A DNA stretch of 64,000 bases, taken from Candidatus Poribacteria bacterium. GTDB lineage: Bacteria; Poribacteria; WGA-4E; JAJDTR01. Below the pieces are notes generated by a model, which was given only the letters and a program-made list of their open reading frames with translations, was not told where the DNA came from and made no database searches. The stretch spans positions 1-64,000 of the forward strand of contig JAPPIK010000042.1 of the NCBI GenBank assembly GCA_028820655.1. Direction: 5' to 3'. The position numbers and the translations under genes were made by a program. Each line of letters starts with the position of its first letter. Position 1 is the first letter of the stretch. Below are positions 28,965-37,402 of the stretch, piece by piece.

Positions 28965-31900
28965 ATGAATAGAAAGGAAGTGTCGATCTACACAAGGGGC
29001 GCTGCTGCAGCCCTCGATAGGCCGGGCTGCGGTAGTTACGCGGTCATATTAAGCTATAGTGACATCCAAAAACAGTTGTCTCGCAGATTTCGCTTTACAA
29101 CAGGAAGGCGTATGCATCTCATGGGGGCTGTCGCGGGATTAGAAGCGTTAAAAGCTCCTTGCATGGTGCAACTATACACAGATTGCGAACACTTGGTTGA
29201 GGCAATGACAAATGGGTGGCCCCAGGAATGGAAGGCAAACGGCTGGTGCTATGGCAACACAGCCGACCGTATCAACAAATCTAGAGTTGAAAATGCCGAT
29301 CTATGGGCTCGATTGTCTGAATTGTGTGACCGGCATACCGTAGAATTCAATTGGGTCGAGGATCCTTCCGCATGCAGCGGGTATAAGGAATCTGAAAGGG
29401 TCGAAAATGAAGCGGCCACCTCTAATGATCTTTCCAACGATGATGGGTATCTTAATGAAATCCTTGTTAGGCTTGACAACCGTAGCGCGTTAAATGTCCT
29501 ATTATCTGAACTTCCTCCGGAAATATTGCTGGATTATGCCGCAAAGGCTCGCGCATCTGGGCGGAATGAAAGGGCGCAAGAACTTGAAAGCAAGGGGAAA
29601 CAACGTGCAGCCGAGGAACTCCATGCAAAAGAAAAACGGACTTTGCTTGACAAGTTGAGATGGCACTTCAAGCATGACTTTCTTAGAGCGGATAGTTTTT
29701 TTCAGGGTCAGTGCAGCGCCCACATATCGTCCGAAGAGTATGATTCCGAAAAAGTCAAATTTGTGCGGTCTTGGGCGAAAAAAAATAAACTAGACCCAGA
29801 GCCAGACCTGGAACAAGCAGCGGCGATCGGCGCTGTCCACGGTAATATTCAGTTGGTTGCGCGGGCTGGCAGCGGCAAGACGGCGACGTTGGTCAATCGG
29901 GCGCGATTTCTGCAACAACACTGCGGGGTATCGCCTGATGAGATGCTACTCTTGGCGTTCAATCGCAAGGCGGCAGATGAGATGCGAGAACGCATCGTTT
30001 CATTTGTGCCAGATTCTACGCCTCACGTGATGACGTTTCACGCGTTGGCGTATGCCATAGTTCAACCTGAAAAAAGTATCATTGTGGACGAACCGGAAGG
30101 GCCGCAGAGTCAAAGCCGTGTTTTGCAAACCCAGATAGATCGATACGTGCGAGATCCTTGTTACTTTGATGAAGTCCGTGCTTTGATGATGGCATATTTT
30201 CGCTCGGATTGGGAACGCATCGTTACTGGCGGTTACGATAGGCCCCGAGAAGAGATGCTGCATTATCGCCGCGCATTGCTACGCGAGAGCCTTGATGGTA
30301 CGTACGTGAAATCCTTTGGCGAAAAGGTTATTGCTAACTTCCTATTTGAACACAATGTAAAATACCAATACGAGAAGAATTTTCAGTGGAACGGTGACAA
30401 TTACCGTCCTGACTTCACTATTTTCACTAGCGATAGCCGCGGAGTAGTCATTGAGTATTTCGGACTTGAAGGCGATCCTGACTATGACGATATGTCTGAG
30501 GCGAAGCGCGGCTTTTGGCGAAAAAAGCCGAATTGGACGCTGCTTGACTATTCTCGACGAGATCTAGCCGCGCACGGAGAAAAAGGCCTCTGTATTCGGT
30601 TGAAACAAGACCTTGAACGTCTTGAGATTTCCTGCGAAAAACTCAGCGACGATGAAATATGGAGTCGGATTAAAGATCGATCCATAGATAAATTCACTGG
30701 TGTTGCGAGGGGGTTTATACAACGCTGTCGAAAACTTTCCTTGACCTCAGAGGAACTCTCGGAAATGGTGAACAACCACGATTGCGATGACGATGTTGAG
30801 CAGCACTTCTTAAATCTTGCCCAAGTGTTTTATTGGTCTTATCTAGAGTACCTTCAAGCCACGGGGGAAGAGGATTTTGATGGGCTGATGCAGAAAGCTT
30901 CGGAGATAGTCGCCGCAGGGGAAACTAAATTCCGGCGCAAATCTAAAAAGGGTGACCTAAAACGTATGCAGTACGTTTTGATTGATGAATATCAAGATTT
31001 TTCGGAACTCTTTCATCGTCTAATACAGGCACTGCAAGCACAAAATCCCGGTGCACGTTTTTTCTGTGTTGGCGATGACTGGCAAGCCATCCACGGATTT
31101 GCTGGTGCCGATCTCCATTTTTTCAAAGAATTCAAGCATATCTTTCAGACCCCTCGGCAACTTCACATGGTTACGAATTACCGATCGGCTAAGATGATTG
31201 TTGATGTCGGTAACGCATTGATGAAGGATGAAGGTGAGCCTGGTCAGGCTCACAAGAAAGCTGGGAGGGGCAAGGTCGTAATTGCTGATTTAGCGGCTTT
31301 TTCTCCGACTCCACAAGAGAAGAACATAGACCTCGGAGACGACTCTACGTTAGCCGTGTTACGTCTCGCGAGAAAAATCATAGACGATGGCAAGAAAGTT
31401 GTCTTACTCAGTCGAACACATAGGGTGCCTTGGTACGTAAATTCTGGCAATCGGGTAAAATCGTCTGACAAAAGTGAGCTTGATCGATTTCTTACGGCGT
31501 TACAATCTCGGCTTTCCGCCAAACAAAAGGACAAAATCACAATTTCAACGGTTCACAGTTACAAGGGGCGTGAGAAAGATGCAGTAATCGTGCTCGATGC
31601 TACAGATAGACGTTATCCTTTACTGCACCCGGATTTGATTTTTACTCGCATTTTTGGTGATAGCCATGAGCATGTGGAGAAAGAAGAGCGCCGTCTATTT
31701 TATGTGGCATTGACCCGCGCTGTGGAAGAGTTGTATATTCTGACTGAGCAGGCCAATTTCTCGCCGTTTCTTGACGATTTGGTCGCAGATTCAGACGTAC
31801 CTACACTGGAGTGGTCGGATTTCCCCCCGCTGGAAGGCAAATCAAAGTATATCACCATCAGAGTAGGCAATCAAAAAGGACGCGGCCCTTACCCGACCAC

Positions 31901-32159
31901 GACAATCAAAGATAGGCTCAAGGCCGAGAATTATGACTGGGACGATAACTCGAAGACTTGGTACATGGTTTATCCTGCCCACGGGTTCTGCGTAACGGGC
32001 TTGACCGGTCTGGCAAGGTGGAGTAAATCGGCAGATGGCGTCGAAGTACGATTCCAAGACTATTTGGAGAATAACCTAGCAATCTATCATGTTGATGCGG
32101 GGGAATGGAAGTGCATCTTCGACGATATTCCGATATTGGAGAACGAACTGAAGGAATAA
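28965..32159 (+). CDS. RNase H-like / UvrD helicase / nuclease-like fusion protein
   Basis: 1064 residues. Residues 1-150 have an RNase HI-like fold (VSIYTRGAAAALDRPGCGSY, later VQLYTDCEHLVEAM), but of the four catalytic acids only D73 is clearly kept: R11, H51 and A150 or A151 stand at the others. From about 285 it is an SF1 UvrD-type helicase with Walker A ARAGSGKTATLV (301-310), Walker B VLIDEYQDFS (671-680), motif III VGDDWQAIHGFAGAD, NYRSA, motif V STVHSYKGRE and motif VI RRLFYVALTRA. Inserted at about 448-545 is a PD-(D/E)XK-like segment (RPDFTIF, D483; VVIEYFG, E497). A C-terminal region of about 100 residues is unassigned. A DNA repair or defence role is inferred. It is divergent from rpoB. 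Confidence 0.85.
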   Translation: MNRKEVSIYTRGAAAALDRPGCGSYAVILSYSDIQKQLSRRFRFTTGRRMHLMGAVAGLEALKAPCMVQLYTDCEHLVEAMTNGWPQEWKANGWCYGNTADRINKSRVENADLWARLSELCDRHTVEFNWVEDPSACSGYKESERVENEAATSNDLSNDDGYLNEILVRLDNRSALNVLLSELPPEILLDYAAKARASGRNERAQELESKGKQRAAEELHAKEKRTLLDKLRWHFKHDFLRADSFFQGQCSAHISSEEYDSEKVKFVRSWAKKNKLDPEPDLEQAAAIGAVHGNIQLVARAGSGKTATLVNRARFLQQHCGVSPDEMLLLAFNRKAADEMRERIVSFVPDSTPHVMTFHALAYAIVQPEKSIIVDEPEGPQSQSRVLQTQIDRYVRDPCYFDEVRALMMAYFRSDWERIVTGGYDRPREEMLHYRRALLRESLDGTYVKSFGEKVIANFLFEHNVKYQYEKNFQWNGDNYRPDFTIFTSDSRGVVIEYFGLEGDPDYDDMSEAKRGFWRKKPNWTLLDYSRRDLAAHGEKGLCIRLKQDLERLEISCEKLSDDEIWSRIKDRSIDKFTGVARGFIQRCRKLSLTSEELSEMVNNHDCDDDVEQHFLNLAQVFYWSYLEYLQATGEEDFDGLMQKASEIVAAGETKFRRKSKKGDLKRMQYVLIDEYQDFSELFHRLIQALQAQNPGARFFCVGDDWQAIHGFAGADLHFFKEFKHIFQTPRQLHMVTNYRSAKMIVDVGNALMKDEGEPGQAHKKAGRGKVVIADLAAFSPTPQEKNIDLGDDSTLAVLRLARKIIDDGKKVVLLSRTHRVPWYVNSGNRVKSSDKSELDRFLTALQSRLSAKQKDKITISTVHSYKGREKDAVIVLDATDRRYPLLHPDLIFTRIFGDSHEHVEKEERRLFYVALTRAVEELYILTEQANFSPFLDDLVADSDVPTLEWSDFPPLEGKSKYITIRVGNQKGRGPYPTTTIKDRLKAENYDWDDNSKTWYMVYPAHGFCVTGLTGLARWSKSADGVEVRFQDYLENNLAIYHVDAGEWKCIFDDIPILENELKE

Positions 32160-32279
32160 AACGAAAACCGCAATTTAACCCAACGAATGGATTGTCTGCG
32201 TCACGGGAATCACTGTTTTTGTTGCAACATATGTGATATCGTCAATGTTGTTTTGGCTAGCATATCTAAGTTCTAAATC

Positions 32280-32834
32280 GTGGGACAGATTAAACCGGCT
32301 TCGCCTGTTAAACTAATAGTTGGTGTCATTACCGCCAATGCGGCTCTTCTGGATGCCGTATACCTTAAACTAGAAGATAGATTTAGCGAAATCGACTTTG
32401 CGAGCCAATTCATGCCTTTTGACTACACAGCCTACTATTCCCAAGAAATGGGCAGAGAGTTACAACGCCAGTTCGTTAGTTTTGAGCAGCTTGTCCCGCC
32501 AGATGAGCTTGCCGCGGCAAAGCGTTTTTCAAACACGGTTGAATGCCAGTTTGCGGAAAGCGAGACAGCCCGGCGCCGGGTGAATCTCGATCCGGGATAT
32601 ATCTCTGCTGCAAAATTGATTCTTGCATCGACAAAGGATCACGCCCACCGTATTCATCTTCAGAACGGTATCTACGCCGAAAACACCTTGAGATTCCGTA
32701 ACAAAACCTTCCAACCATGGGAATGGACATACCCGGACTACCGCACACCCGCGTATATTGAAATTTTCAATCACATTCGCGAAATCTATCTGGGACAGTT
32801 AAAGGCAAGAGGATTGCGCGCACACCCGGATTAG
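32280..32834 (+). CDS. DUF4416 family protein
   Basis: 184 residues from a GTG start. It matches the DUF4416 pattern throughout: PVKLIVGVITANAALL near the start, the FDYTAYYSQEMGRELQRQFV segment (about 48-67), RRVNLDPGYISAAKLILAST (about 98-117) and WTYPDYRTPAYIEIFN near the end. The length is usual for the family, whose function is unknown. It is soluble. The following peptidase gene begins at or within 25 bp of its stop, so the two probably form an operon. Confidence 0.88.
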   Translation: MGQIKPASPVKLIVGVITANAALLDAVYLKLEDRFSEIDFASQFMPFDYTAYYSQEMGRELQRQFVSFEQLVPPDELAAAKRFSNTVECQFAESETARRRVNLDPGYISAAKLILASTKDHAHRIHLQNGIYAENTLRFRNKTFQPWEWTYPDYRTPAYIEIFNHIREIYLGQLKARGLRAHPD

Positions 32835-34031
32835 TTGAAGGATCATTTCATTCACATGCAAATTCGAAATCTTTATGTCGCAGCATTCTGCTCCATAATC
32901 TCACATCTCATTTTCTTATCTGAATGTCAAAGCGAGTTGTCGGCCTCCAAATCAAGGTTCTCCGCACGTGATCTTGGAATTCGGATAGGAATGCACAATC
33001 CGGGAAGACATAATGCAATCACGGATGTCGCCGGCGTGAAAGTCGGTCACGTTACCTTATTCGTCGGCGAGAATGTCCGCACCGGAGTCACCGCAATAAT
33101 CCCGCGTGATGACATTTGGTCAAAAAGAGCTTTTGGCGCTGCTTACGTGATCAATGGAAACGGCGAAGCGACCGGGCTTGCTTGGGTCAACGAATCCGGA
33201 TTGGTTGAGTCGCCTATCATGCTGACCAATACACTCAGTGTCGGGGCAGTCCACGACGGGGTAGTGCGATATATGATTAAGAGATATCCACGATCTCACA
33301 TTGTATTGCCTATCGTCGCTGAATGTTATGATGGAGGGTTGAATGACATTAGCGGGCTTCATGTAACTGCCGAACACGCAATCGAGGCAATCGAGAGTGC
33401 TGCCGGTGGTCCTGTGTTACAGGGATGTGTCGGTGCAGGTACGGGAATGCGTTCATACGGATTCAAGGCAGGAATCGGAACCGCCTCACGAATTCTGAAT
33501 GTAGCGGATCAGACGTACACCTTGGGAGTGTTGGTCAACGCTAACGGCGGTCGCCGCCATCAACTACGAGTTAACGGCGTTCCTATTGGAGAGGAAATTA
33601 CGGACCTGAGACCTGAACGCCATCGAGACGGTTCATTCATAATCATTGTTGCTACTGACGCGCCGCTAGTGCATCGTCAGCTATCGAAAATTGCTCAGCG
33701 AGCAACGCATGGTCTGGCGCGGACCGGCACACCCAGTACAATGAGCAGCGGTGAGTTCGTTGTAGCTTTCTCCACTGCCAACACGGTGCCCTCGTCCTCC
33801 GAGACTAGCCTATTGTCGGTCAATATGCTTCGTAACAATCGAATAGACGTCTTCTACGAAGCTGTTATTGAAGCAACGGAGGAGGCAGTCATCAACTCCA
33901 TGACGATGGCAGTTACTACTGTCGGAAGAAATGGAAATGTCGTTCACGCAATCCCTCTCGATCGTTTGTGTGAATTGATGAAGAAGTACAATAGACATAC
34001 TCAAGATGAGGGAAGATCAACGCCGCACTGA
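32835..34031 (+). CDS. P1 family (DmpA-like, S58) peptidase
   Basis: 398 residues from a TTG directly after the previous stop; an ATG at 32856 gives 391 and begins a signal-like sequence (NLYVAAFCSIISHLIFLSEC), so it is probably exported. DmpA-type aminopeptidases self-cleave before a serine that then acts as nucleophile. Here the site is DGS with S267, in the conserved context FIIIVATDAPLVHRQL. Other landmarks are NAITDVAGVKVGH (60-72), GNGEATGLAWV and GCVGAGTGMRSYGFKAGIG (197-215). Substrates are likely small peptides or amides; not determinable here. Confidence 0.88.
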   Translation: MKDHFIHMQIRNLYVAAFCSIISHLIFLSECQSELSASKSRFSARDLGIRIGMHNPGRHNAITDVAGVKVGHVTLFVGENVRTGVTAIIPRDDIWSKRAFGAAYVINGNGEATGLAWVNESGLVESPIMLTNTLSVGAVHDGVVRYMIKRYPRSHIVLPIVAECYDGGLNDISGLHVTAEHAIEAIESAAGGPVLQGCVGAGTGMRSYGFKAGIGTASRILNVADQTYTLGVLVNANGGRRHQLRVNGVPIGEEITDLRPERHRDGSFIIIVATDAPLVHRQLSKIAQRATHGLARTGTPSTMSSGEFVVAFSTANTVPSSSETSLLSVNMLRNNRIDVFYEAVIEATEEAVINSMTMAVTTVGRNGNVVHAIPLDRLCELMKKYNRHTQDEGRSTPH

Positions 34032-34215
34032 TCAGAGTAGTCTTCCGAGTTAAATGTGCGAATCTGATTTGCTTTAAACTTTAACAAGGTGCATGTTCCC
34101 AATGCATTCAGATTTAATAGACATCTTTCCGAAATAGCTCGTCGCAGATATGGTATCCTTGCAGAGTAGATTTACGATACTATTTGATGCCTTCTCGAGG
34201 GACGCCTTTAGAGCC

Positions 34216-34240
34216 TGTTTGAAAAGTACATTTGTAGGGT
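34216..34240 (+). repeat. Family D repeat, copy 1
   Basis: tgtttgaaaagtacatttgt followed by agggt; matches copy 2 (35699-35723) at 24 of 25 positions, and both are followed by a family A array. Confidence 0.7.
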
Positions 34241-34259
34241 GTGCACCGGCATTTAAAAG

Positions 34260-34270
34260 CCCCACAGGGG
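34260..34270. repeat. Family C hairpin variant, copy 1
   Basis: cccc-aca-gggg, a 4-bp stem with a variant loop, between family D copy 1 and the following family A block. Confidence 0.4.
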
Positions 34271-34340
34271 ATCGAGCGAATGGATAGTGAGTGATAAAGT
34301 GACCGGATAGGGAACGCGATAGAAATCCCATAGAGATCTT
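34269..34340 (+). repeat. Family A repeat block
   Basis: Contains gatcgagcgaatggatagtg, then ggaacgcgatagaaatccca and tagagatc: the same two-part layout (GAGTGGATAG-type modules, then CGATAGA..TCCCATAGAGATC) as the other A blocks. Confidence 0.65.
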
Positions 34341-34377
34341 GAAGGTGTGTAGAAACGCCAAAACCCCGTGTACCCAA

Positions 34378-34390
34378 GCCCCAGCGGGGC
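34378..34390. repeat. Family C hairpin, copy 2
   Basis: gcccc-agc-ggggc. Same AGC loop as copies 4 and 5 but a different stem sequence, with pairing kept; followed by gacatgtgtaca. Confidence 0.6.
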
Positions 34391-34685
34391 GACATGTGTA
34401 CAACAAGTCACGGCAGAAACATGACACATTCCTTCTCAAATGACAAATAGGCCCTTGGCACCTATTATTCAATCAGGTTCTTAGCGATGTGAAAAATCTT
34501 ACATCCTCTGACGATTTGCTCACGGTAACCATCTTGTGGCGTCAACTGTCGTTTGAATTACCTTTTCCCTGTATCAAGCGCTGGCTCCGATGTTTCTTGA
34601 TGGGCCTGGGACATACAGTTTGGCTGTGCCTTGACAGCCGCTGTCAAGTTGACTCTTCTTCCCTTCCGCAACTTGAAAATTTACA

Positions 34686-34714
34686 TTGACAACTTAACAT
34701 GTATGTGGTATATT
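34686..34714 (+). promoter_or_regulatory. Isolated consensus sigma-70 promoter
   Basis: TTGACA (34686-34691), 17-bp spacer and TATATT (34709-34714). No gene follows for about 2.7 kb on this strand. Confidence 0.6.
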
Positions 34715-34723
34715 TTAACATAG

Positions 34724-34752
34724 CGCCAGTCATGGCGGCGAAACTTTTTTTT
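34724..34752 (+). terminator. Hairpin and T-run just after the isolated promoter
   Basis: cgcca-gtca-tggcg (34724-34737), then gcgaaac and eight T (34745-34752). The stem is short and the T-run is 7 bp away, so the termination call is tentative. Any transcript from the upstream promoter would be about 30 nt if it stops here. Confidence 0.35.
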
Positions 34753-34894
34753 CCGTTGGCATCTTGTTAGCATCACGATTCCTGAAAATCCGCACCGTTA
34801 AAGGGATTCTCCAATCTAAATGACTCTAACACGTCGCTTAAACCGGCGCTCCGTTAGCATCTCTTTCCACTAAATCGCCTCAATAAAATACGGT

Positions 34895-34929
34895 GATCAA
34901 GCGAGTGGAAAGCGAGTGCGATAAGGATC
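34895..34929 (+). repeat. Family A repeat, short copy
   Basis: gatcaagcgagtggaaagcg followed by agtgcgataaggatc: nearly the same compact unit as that inserted in the transposase at 148-181. Confidence 0.7.
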
Positions 34930-35198
34930 AAAGCGTTCATTGAGTCAAGAGATGACCGAATCTGCTAGCAAATTGAGCGCCGCAAACTTTTGAACGCAAC
35001 ATTGCTTCCTAACCCGCCATCGAGGTGGTTCTCGAAAAGTGCGTCGAAAAATACGCGCCCAAAAGCGCACTCCCGTGGCGCGTGTAGTACATGGCTTCAA
35101 GCCTCTCCACGCAAGGCTTCAAGCGCAATCTCAGAGCGTGTCGAACTTGTGCGCTATAACCTCGTGCGAATGCGATAGAAGTCCATGAACCGATTCCC

Positions 35199-35227
35199 TG
35201 TAGGAGCGATCTCCAGGTCGCGATTCC
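35199..35227 (+). repeat. Family B hairpin repeat, copy 1
   Basis: tgtaggagcgatctccaggt then cgcgattcc. Core gcgatc-tcca-ggtcgc pairs over 6 bp with one G-U. Followed directly by family C copy 3. Confidence 0.75.
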
Positions 35228-35228
35228 C

Positions 35229-35243
35229 CACTCCGGCGGAGTG
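35229..35243. repeat. Family C hairpin, copy 3
   Basis: cactcc-ggc-ggagtg, 6-bp perfect stem, followed by caatgtgaatag. Confidence 0.7.
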
Positions 35244-35326
35244 CAATGTGAATAGAATTGCCATGCACACAATTCTCTCTTCTCCTTGAGAGAGCGGTCT
35301 CCAAATCGCGATTCCCTACTGTAGGA

Positions 35327-35372
35327 GATCAAGGGAATGGATAATGACCGCGATAGAACTCCCATAGAGATC
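35327..35372 (+). repeat. Family A 46-bp unit, copy 1
   Basis: Begins gatcaagggaatggataatg and ends cccatagagatc; 45 of 46 positions match the unit at 35786-35831. Confidence 0.85.
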
Positions 35373-35698
35373 CCATGGTAAATCCTGTGCCATGTGAGTT
35401 ATCGCTTGCGATAGACTTCCCAGAGGTTGCAACTTGTGTGAATCAAATCATGAATCTTCAGAGGCGCCAAGTAGGAAATCCAGTGGCTATGCAAGTTTGG
35501 AGGCACAGAAATACATCCTACTAATCTCTCGACCGTGCATTGCGCATTTGGTCGCTCAACACCGTGAAAAAAGTCTGATACGATTGACATTATTTTGGAA
35601 GGAAGTCCAATACAACTTGTCATCCGCATTAGCGAGCATCTAAAAGTTTAATTCCTCATGTGGCCGTATCGCGCACCCATTATTGACAGAAATGACCG

Positions 35699-35723
35699 TG
35701 TTTGAGAAGTACATTTGTAGGGT
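35699..35723 (+). repeat. Family D repeat, copy 2
   Basis: tgtttgagaagtacatttgt followed by agggt; one mismatch to copy 1 and again directly before a family A array. Confidence 0.7.
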
Positions 35724-35925
35724 AATCAAGCGAGTGGATAGCGAGTGATCAATGGAGCGGATAGATCAAGCGAGTGAATAACGAGTGATCAAGGGAATGG
35801 ATAATGACCGCGATAGAACTCCCATAGAAATCTTCGTGCGATAGAGATCCAGCAAGTGAGTGAATAGCGAACGATCAAGGGAGCGAATACATCAAGCGAC
35901 CAAATAAGAAACGCGATAGAGATCT
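35724..35925 (+). repeat. Family A array, largest block
   Basis: At least four back-to-back modules of the aagcgagtggatagcgagtg type with gatc at their joints, the second 46-bp unit (35786-35831), and two cgatagagatc tails (35839-35849 and near 35913-35923). Unit spacing is irregular, unlike CRISPR. Confidence 0.75.
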
Positions 35926-35952
35926 TCTCCCGGTCGCGATTCCCTACGTCGT

Positions 35953-36019
35953 CTGTAGGAGCGATCTCCAGGTCGCGATTCTCTGGGTTGTCTGTAGGAG
36001 CGATCTCCAGGTCGCGATT
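35953..36019 (+). repeat. Family B hairpin repeats, copies 2 and 3 in tandem
   Basis: ctgtaggagcgatctccagg then tcgcgatt occurs at 35953-35980 and identically at 35992-36019. A partial copy (ctcccggtcgcgattccc) lies at 35927-35944. Confidence 0.8.
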
Positions 36020-36021
36020 CC

Positions 36022-36038
36022 CCGCTCCAGCGGAGCGG
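36022..36038. repeat. Family C hairpin, copy 4
   Basis: ccgctcc-agc-ggagcgg, 7-bp perfect stem directly after a family B copy, followed by aatgtcgatag. Confidence 0.7.
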
Positions 36039-36070
36039 AATGTCGATAGAAGGGCGAAAACTCAATTCTT

Positions 36071-36087
36071 GCACTCCAGCGGAGTGC
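36071..36087. repeat. Family C hairpin, copy 5
   Basis: gcactcc-agc-ggagtgc, 7-bp perfect stem, followed by catgtgaatag. Confidence 0.7.
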
Positions 36088-36766
36088 CATGTGAATAGAT
36101 TCCTTAGTTGCCGATTATAGTCTAAAATTGATGATGGAGGACAAAATCGGTCAATCAATCGGACTCGCGGTAGTATCTAGGCGGTTTTTGCTCGTTCGTG
36201 GAGATGTGATCCAAGACTAGTATGTGAGAATTCGAGATTTCATAAGTCTATAATGCGGAACGTAAGTACAATACTTCCCAATTTTGGATTGAATACTACA
36301 TACGTGTATAGTATAATATAGCCGGTTGGCACTTGTCGCCGCCGTACATCTGGATCGTCGGTCGCCGGGAGGGAAATCGCATGTGTCCCGAATGCACGCT
36401 GTTCACCCGCGCTGCCAAGGGCTTCCATTATCAATGCGAAAATAGGAAAAAACGCAGAATTTAATGTCGAATCTACTTCTGAGTCGTCTGTTCACCCCAA
36501 CTGTTCTTGTCCCATTTCCGCGCCGACTTTGCTTGGAAATGAGTGCATCTCCGCGTCGTCCGGCCTTAGTACCGGGCGCAGTTTTGGGCAGACATTTCAC
36601 CGCCGGGCGGCGGGAGGGAAATTATAATCGCAGGATTTCGCAGGATTTCGCATACTAATATTCCATGCAAAAAGCGGCACGGAGCCAAACTACGGGCGCT
36701 TCGACACCCATTTTGAGCCGAATCGCATTAACTGCGACACGCATTCAGACGATAACTTCGCGATTG

Positions 36767-36790
36767 GTAGGAGCGACCTCCCGGTCGCGA
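36767..36790 (+). repeat. Family B hairpin repeat, copy 4
   Basis: gtaggagcgacctcccggtc then gcga; core gcgacc-tccc-ggtcgc is fully paired (the wobble in other copies is here a G-C), and flanking attggt/accaat adds an outer 6-bp stem. Confidence 0.7.
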
Positions 36791-36916
36791 CCAATTAGCA
36801 GAGGAAATCTGTAGGGTGGAATCATTCGAATGGAAAAAGAGATGACGCCAATCGATGGACCAAGGAAAATAAATCGACCGATTATGGAGTGTGAGAGAGA
36901 CCTCAATAACGACTGA

Positions 36917-37002
36917 TTGAGCGAGTGAATAGCAAGCGCGATGGAGTTCCCTGCTCGATGGAATTCTCATAGAGTTCCATAGAAATATTGATAGAGATTC
37001 TC
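36917..37002 (+). repeat. Family A repeat block, divergent
   Basis: attgagcgagtgaatagcaa, gcgcgatggagttccc, then repeated catagagttc/catagaaat/gatagagattc elements: the A layout with more changes. Confidence 0.55.
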
Positions 37003-37265
37003 CGTTTTTCTCTACTGCCAAATTGAGCGGATTTTAGTCCTCGAAGGCATAGGTTGAAATGACTTCCCGCTCTTGACTCCGAAAAACCACGGAGTATTAG
37101 CAGGTTCCGTGACGACTGGCGATATTTACACACATCTAATGTATTACTTTCGACGTCAATTGTCTAAATTTCAAGCCAATTTGTTGAGCGGCGATTCTAG
37201 TAAATTCACTCGTCTAAACCCGCGCCACAGCCTTAATGAGGGGCGTACTAAAGATGAGGCGGCTG

Positions 37266-37295
37266 TTGACAAGAAATCGTCATTTGTTGTATTAT
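37266..37295 (+). promoter_or_regulatory. Promoter for the membrane protein at 37403
   Basis: TTGACA (37266-37271), 18-bp spacer and TATTAT (37290-37295), about 107 bp before the start codon. Confidence 0.6.
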
Positions 37296-37402
37296 ACATG
37301 CGGAAAAGTTTCAGAAACTTAAGTTCGAAGAAGATTTCGGTAAATTCATGTATTAAATCTGGATGAGAGATGAGTTTCCAATGACAAGAGAAGGAACTTC
37401 CA

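Larger units (their letters stand above)
34032..37402. other. Gene-free island of interspersed short repeats
   Basis: About 3.4 kb with no supportable gene. Short open frames here translate repeats (for example alternating Arg/Ser-rich strings) and have no ribosome binding sites. The region holds four families of short repeats (A-D), often in the composite orders D-A and B-C, plus one isolated consensus promoter. A tandem tcgcaggattt pair occurs at 36628-36653. Confidence 0.75.

Noticed and set aside
35724-36100. Possible CRISPR array
   Set aside because: Repeat units vary in length and spacing, there are no uniform spacers, and no cas genes are in the window.
34074-37366. Several open frames of 60-130 codons in the repeat island, including one rich in Ser-Arg-Pro-Gly-Asp-Arg repeats
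   Set aside because: They are translations of family A, B and C repeats, lack ribosome binding sites and overlap each other on both strands.
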